Shown here: positions 5,580 to 8,744 of the stretch, one piece after another
Position numbering within the stretch: position 1 is the stretch's first letter
How the letters are laid out: each line of letters opens with the position of its first letter
Origin: Alphaproteobacteria bacterium
GTDB taxonomy: Bacteria > Pseudomonadota > Alphaproteobacteria > Micavibrionales > Micavibrionaceae
Assembly (NCBI GenBank): GCA_020442505.1
Contig: JAGRJZ010000038.1
Location: forward strand, 1-8,744
DNA: 8,744 nt
Direction: 5' to 3'
Program-made: the position numbers and the translations under genes
Notes under the pieces: model-generated
The model's database searches: none
What the model was told of the DNA's origin: nothing
What the model saw: only the letters and a program-made list of their open reading frames with translations

Positions 5580-6659
5580 ATGGCTCTCTCCCCCATTACA
5601 CAGCGGCGGTTATCGCAGTTCCGGGCCAACGGGCGAGGCTTCTGGAGCCTGTGGATTTTCCTCGCGTTATTCGCGCTAGCCATTGCCGCCCCGGTGATTG
5701 CCAACGACAAGCCGTTGTTGATTAAATTCGACGGCAGGCTTTACACGCCCCTTTTCCATGTCTATCCGGAAACCATGTTCGGCGGGGATTTCGAAACCGA
5801 AACGGAATACCGGGATCCTTACGTCCTCGACCTGATAGAAGCGAAAGGCTGGATAATCTGGCCACCCATTCCCTATTCCTATGACACGGTAAACCGCTAT
5901 ACACCGGCCCCGGCGCCGTATAAACCGTTTTTTACTTACCCCAAATTTATGGGCATGCCCGACCATTGCAATGGCTCGCACCTGTGCACAAACATTCTGG
6001 GCACCGACGACCAAGGCCGTGACGTAGCCGCACGGGTCATTTACGGCTTCCGCATTTCGGTGCTGTTCGGTTTGATTTTGACGCTCGTCAGCTCCGCCAT
6101 CGGGATCGTCGCCGGCGCGTTTCAAGGGTTTTACGGCGGCTGGCTAGATCTGATAATGCAGCGGATCATTGAAATCTGGTCGTCTTTGCCCAGCCTTTAT
6201 ATCCTGATTATCTTCGCGGCGATGTTCGTGCCAGGATTCTGGACCTTGCTGTTCATTCTTCTCCTTTTTTCGTGGGTTAGTCTGGTGGACGTGGTACGGG
6301 CGGAATTTCTACGCACCCGAAATTTCGACTATGTCCGCGCGGCGAACGCGCTGGGCGTCGGCAATATAACCATTATGTTCCGGCACGTCCTGCCCAACGC
6401 GATGGTCGCAACGTTGACCCTGATGCCGTTTATCTTGACAGGCTCCATCACGGCGTTGACAAGTCTCGATTTTCTGGGGCTCGGCCTTCCGCCGGGCAGT
6501 CCCTCTCTGGGGGAATTGCTAGCACAGGGGAAAAACAACCTGCAAGCCCCGTGGCTGGGATTCACGGCCTTTATCGCTTTGTCTTTGATGCTCAGCCTTT
6601 TGACCTTTATCGGCGAGGCCGTCCGGGACGCGTTCGACCCAAGAAAAATCCGGCTATAG
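5580..6659 (+). CDS. yejE: ABC transporter permease YejE (peptide / microcin C type)
   Basis: YejE is the second inner-membrane permease of the YejABEF peptide importer and pairs with YejB. The 359-residue protein starts with a cytoplasmic stretch and a first helix at about 22-42, followed by a long periplasmic segment (about 43-135) typical of YejE. The family signature NILGTDDQGRDV is at 138-149. More helices follow near 158-180, 205-235, 275-298 and 325-345. The EAA loop is at about 249-272 (DYVRAANALGV...MFRHVLPN), and GEAVRDAFDPR (345-355) ends it in the usual way. The start is forced, since an in-frame TAA lies four codons upstream; its ribosome site is weak, which is odd after so long a gap from yejB. 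The ATPase gene yejF does not follow: the next gene is a convergent methyltransferase whose end overlaps by six bases. Confidence 0.94.
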   Translation: MALSPITQRRLSQFRANGRGFWSLWIFLALFALAIAAPVIANDKPLLIKFDGRLYTPLFHVYPETMFGGDFETETEYRDPYVLDLIEAKGWIIWPPIPYSYDTVNRYTPAPAPYKPFFTYPKFMGMPDHCNGSHLCTNILGTDDQGRDVAARVIYGFRISVLFGLILTLVSSAIGIVAGAFQGFYGGWLDLIMQRIIEIWSSLPSLYILIIFAAMFVPGFWTLLFILLLFSWVSLVDVVRAEFLRTRNFDYVRAANALGVGNITIMFRHVLPNAMVATLTLMPFILTGSITALTSLDFLGLGLPPGSPSLGELLAQGKNNLQAPWLGFTAFIALSLMLSLLTFIGEAVRDAFDPRKIRL

Positions 6660-6667
6660 CCGTTTTT
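6645..6667. terminator. Candidate bidirectional terminator at the yejE / methyltransferase junction
   Basis: The 12-base perfect palindrome CGGCTATAGCCG (6651-6662) is flanked by A5 on the left (6645-6649) and T5 on the right (6663-6667). On either strand an RNA hairpin (GC stem of four pairs, UAUA loop) would be followed at once or after two bases by a run of five U. This suits the two genes meeting tail to tail here, and the palindrome carries the last sense codons and stop codons of both. The stem is short, so efficiency may be modest. Confidence 0.45.
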
Positions 6668-7349
6668 GGCCGACAAACAACTCGTAATCCACCGTCACGA
6701 CGACATAGGTTCGGTAACCTGTAAAGCGGACCGGCGGCAAGGGTTTGACACCGGACAAAGCCGCGTAGGTCCGGACCTTCAGCGGATTATGCGCATGCAG
6801 TGTCATCGGTCCCATCACGAACCGTCCGTCCGTCGTCCGTCCGGGACGCAAGGCGCGCGTCTGGGCGTTCCCGAGCGGATGTCCGGTTCCCGGAACGTAG
6901 GTAAACACCATCATACCCCCGGGCTTGAGAACTCTTGCCATCTCCCCGATCGCATGGCCGATCCCTCCGACGCTTTCCATCACCCCGGAGGACGCCACAA
7001 TGTCGAACGACTCGTCGGGAAAAGGCAGGCGATCCCGCCCGACATCCACCCGCCGTAGCTTACGGAAGCGGCCCTTGCGACGGCAAAGCGCCAGCATCCG
7101 GGCCGAAATATCAACCCCGAAGATTTCGAGATCGCTCCGTATCCGGTGCAACTCCTCGGATAAAAGCCCGGTCCCGATCCCGACATCCAGACAGCGTAGA
7201 GCGCTGGTTCGATCGACCATAAAACCGCGCAAGGAGTCCGCCACGCGTCCGGGGGCGAGATAGTCCCACCCCTTCATATCGCTGTCATAGGAAAGGGCCC
7301 AATCATCATAGTGCATTTCCGGAGTGATGGGCGTTTTGAAGCTTTGCAT
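6654..7349 (-). CDS. Class I SAM-dependent methyltransferase
   Basis: This 231-residue cytoplasmic protein has the Methyltransf_11-type Rossmann core that moves a methyl group from S-adenosylmethionine to an unidentified acceptor. Motif I is CLDVGIGTGLLS (53-64), the acidic residue after beta-2 is D80 (FGVDIS), LPFPDESFDIV (108-118) covers motifs II/III, and VLKPGGMMVF (140-149) is the usual post-motif. The N-terminal YDDWALSYDSDM (14-25) resembles the Williams-Beuren-type methyltransferase group, from memory only. The C-terminal third (about 155-231), which usually holds substrate specificity, is unrecognised. The start has no Shine-Dalgarno; a TACAAT at 7362-7357 ends seven bases before the ATG, so a leaderless transcript is possible, and M12 is an alternative start. 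It is convergent with yejE and divergent from the unknown gene at 7507, so it forms a single-gene transcription unit. Confidence 0.88.
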   Translation of the reverse strand: MQSFKTPITPEMHYDDWALSYDSDMKGWDYLAPGRVADSLRGFMVDRTSALRCLDVGIGTGLLSEELHRIRSDLEIFGVDISARMLALCRRKGRFRKLRRVDVGRDRLPFPDESFDIVASSGVMESVGGIGHAIGEMARVLKPGGMMVFTYVPGTGHPLGNAQTRALRPGRTTDGRFVMGPMTLHAHNPLKVRTYAALSGVKPLPPVRFTGYRTYVVVTVDYELFVGQKRL

Positions 7350-7455
7350 GACGGCGATTGTACAGAGATTCGTTTCCGCCTCACGAGAGGTGTCGCACCC
7401 CTTATCCCCAAAAAACGATCGGCCCCGGCTTCACGAATATTTAAACTACTTTCTT

Positions 7456-7461
7456 TATAAT
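7456..7461 (+). promoter_or_regulatory. Consensus -10 box (TATAAT) upstream of the 317-residue unknown gene
   Basis: A perfect TATAAT lies 45 bases before the ATG at 7507, in an AT-rich stretch that contrasts with the GC-rich surroundings. No good -35 box sits 16-18 bases upstream (TTCACG is 20 bases away), so an activator may be needed or the site may be weak. Transcription from it would give a leader of roughly 40 bases and would serve the unknown gene and mutY. Confidence 0.4.
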
Positions 7462-7506
7462 CGGTATGGTAGAGTCTGTCCGGAAACCAGCAAAGAACAA
7501 CCAAAA

Positions 7507-8460
7507 ATGCCCGATTTTAACGCAACGCTCCTACGGGAAAAATTTATTATACGGGATACGATGCCAAGCCACCTGACGGATCAGGAACTTGTCGTGGCGC
7601 TGAGTAACCGGCTTGTCCTGCCGCTTCAATCCCGGAATAAAGAAACCCAGGAAACCTTTGTCGTACGGGCTCAGAACATGCATAGCTGCGTGCGCCTGGG
7701 GGCTCAGATCGCCCGGGATTTTCAGGTAAACGGTTCCCTGTTGAACCGGCCGCTTCCTTTTAACTGGGAACAGGCCTGGCACACGGTGACAAAGGGCTAC
7801 GAGGAGACCTGGAACAAGCGCCAATGGGCGTGCGTATATCACAACGGAAAGATTATCTACGAGACCGAAAAGGAAAACCGTCATCTCTTCCTGGACGTGA
7901 TCGAGCAGTGCGACGCCCGCAACAAGGATACGTACGACCGTTCTCTTGCCATCGCGGAAGACGCCTTCAAGCATGCCGGGAAACTGGTCACGATCCAGCA
8001 TGACTCGAATATTGCTCTGATCGTAAATGTCTCGAAGGAGGAAGGAAAATGCGGGATTATCCTGCGCGGTCCGGACAAAACGACAACGTTCAACTTTACC
8101 GTCCGGACGGATTCGGTGGATCATCCGCTTGAAATATCCCACTGCCTGAGCGCGGCGGCTGCGTTCTTAGAAGGGATTCAGCTGGCCTTTTTTATCGGCA
8201 TGACGCGTCAGAAACTGGCTTACGAACTGATCTCCGATTCGTCCGAGGAGGCGCTACGGGCGCATGACGCGGCCGGGCAACTTTCCCGCGTCAAGAAGGC
8301 CATCGGACAGTTCGAAGAGATGTTCACCGTTCACTATCGTCCGGAGGCACCCGATTTTAACGATCTGACCAAAGAGGCCAGCGCCTATGCCCGCAAAATT
8401 TTGAACGCGGAGATCGTCAGCAAAATCGAGGACGGGGAAAAGACCGGATGGATCGCCTGA
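7507..8460 (+). CDS. Hypothetical protein, 317 aa, upstream of mutY
   Basis: I do not recognise this protein. It is hydrophilic and probably cytoplasmic, with no signal peptide. The only apolar stretch, at about 211-232 (HCLSAAAAFLEGIQLAFFIG), is short and more like a buried helix than a membrane segment. The predicted mix is helical at the N-terminus (22-40 and 86-102), strand-rich in the middle (105-120, 160-200: WACVYHNGKIIYE, LVTIQHDSNIALIVNV, CGIILRG, TTTFNFTV) and helical after 210, with a charged coiled-coil-prone end (245-307). Five cysteines (61, 109, 135, 182, 213) form no metal-binding spacing. The start MPDFNATLL at 7507 is chosen because it follows the TATAAT box; the frame opens at 7324 but that part would overlap the methyltransferase start. 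No strong ribosome site is visible. It reaches to or overlaps the start of mutY. Composition matches its neighbours, so it looks resident. Confidence 0.8.
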   Translation: MPDFNATLLREKFIIRDTMPSHLTDQELVVALSNRLVLPLQSRNKETQETFVVRAQNMHSCVRLGAQIARDFQVNGSLLNRPLPFNWEQAWHTVTKGYEETWNKRQWACVYHNGKIIYETEKENRHLFLDVIEQCDARNKDTYDRSLAIAEDAFKHAGKLVTIQHDSNIALIVNVSKEEGKCGIILRGPDKTTTFNFTVRTDSVDHPLEISHCLSAAAAFLEGIQLAFFIGMTRQKLAYELISDSSEEALRAHDAAGQLSRVKKAIGQFEEMFTVHYRPEAPDFNDLTKEASAYARKILNAEIVSKIEDGEKTGWIA

Positions 8461-8744
8461 AAACCCGGCCAGGGCCTGTGTCTCTACCCGGGCAGGATCT
8501 CGCTGTAATGCGCCTGTCTGTCCTGTCATGGTACGATTCCCACCGGCGGGTTCTTCCCTGGCGTGCGTTACCGAAACAAACTCCGATCCCCTACCATGTC
8601 TGGCTTTCGGAAGTCATGCTCCAGCAAACGGTGGTTAACGCGGTCATTCCCTATTTTCTGAAATTCACGGAACGCTGGCCGACGATCCACGATCTGGCCG
8701 CCGCCGATCAAGACGAAGTGATGGCCGCCTGGGCCGGATTGGGG
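8448..8744 (+). CDS. mutY: A/G-specific adenine glycosylase MutY (5' part, runs off the window)
   Basis: MutY removes adenine mispaired with 8-oxoguanine, preventing G:C to T:A mutations. The visible part contains the typical opening LSWYDSHRR.LPWR and the catalytic-glutamate motif SEVMLQQT (E. coli E37 equivalent), followed by Y.LKFTERWPTI..LAAA..DEV..AWAGLG, which leads into the helix-hairpin-helix region beyond the edge. The start is uncertain. ATG 8448 overlaps the previous gene by 13 bases and gives a 20-residue leader. ATG 8508 has AGGA ten bases upstream and starts right at the first helix (MRLSVLSWYD). Either way the distance to the upstream gene is small, so the two are probably co-transcribed. 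The catalytic Asp and the iron-sulfur cluster cysteines lie outside the window and cannot be checked. Confidence 0.92.
   Translation, partial: MDRLKTRPGPVSLPGQDLAVMRLSVLSWYDSHRRVLPWRALPKQTPIPYHVWLSEVMLQQTVVNAVIPYFLKFTERWPTIHDLAAADQDEVMAAWAGLG

Noticed and set aside
7510..8362. 13-base direct repeat CCCGATTTTAACG at 7510-7522 and 8350-8362 within the unknown gene (both PDFN)
   Set aside because: A 13-base match somewhere in 8.7 kb is expected about by chance, and the flanking residues show no duplication.

Overview
The window reads as a compact chromosomal segment of a GC-rich alphaproteobacterium. Supporting this are the 2-oxoacid/branched-chain pathway genes ilvN and ilvC, a grxC–nitrilase pair joined by an ATGA overlap, the YejB/YejE-type peptide permeases, a class I methyltransferase, and a gene of unknown function leading into mutY. 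Most genes look about 60% GC or higher in the lines I counted. No rRNA, tRNA, CRISPR array, transposase or integrase was found. The genus cannot be fixed from this sequence; an uncultured or little-studied alphaproteobacterial lineage is my inference.

Layout, left to right. (1) 81-692 (+): a YqaJ/lambda-exonuclease-type nuclease, whose stop overlaps that of ilvC. (2) Minus-strand block 689-2804, transcribed right to left: ilvN (acetolactate synthase small subunit), then a GNAT acetyltransferase, then ilvC (ketol-acid reductoisomerase), with gaps of 11 and 20 bases. The GNAT gene is about 40% GC by hand count and looks like foreign cargo inside the ilv operon. The large subunit ilvB is not next to ilvN. 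(3) Minus-strand pair 2881-3971: grxC (glutaredoxin 3) and a nitrilase-superfamily amidase, possibly of the deaminated-glutathione type. (4) A 209-base divergent intergenic region. (5) Plus strand: yejB at 4181-5284, then a 295-base AT-rich segment, then yejE at 5580-6659. The segment holds a short gene with a strong ribosome binding site, an in-frame TAG at codon 26, and an 8-bp inverted repeat at its end. The periplasmic binding protein (yejA) and ATPase (yejF) genes are absent. (6) 6654-7349 (-): a SAM-dependent methyltransferase, meeting yejE tail to tail over a shared palindromic CTATAG that may serve as a bidirectional terminator. (7) 7507-8460 (+): a 317-residue protein I do not recognise, followed by the 5' part of mutY, which runs off the right edge.

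Functionally the window mixes branched-chain amino acid synthesis, glutathione-linked redox or metabolite repair, peptide uptake, and DNA repair. The most unusual feature is a parallel. Two gene pairs that are normally contiguous (ilvN-ilvC and yejB-yejE) are each split by a roughly 40% GC segment carrying a small gene, with no visible transposition machinery. The yejBE insert, an interrupted 66-codon frame with a strong start and a terminal hairpin, is the best candidate for something undescribed. The plain alternative is a decayed small gene.
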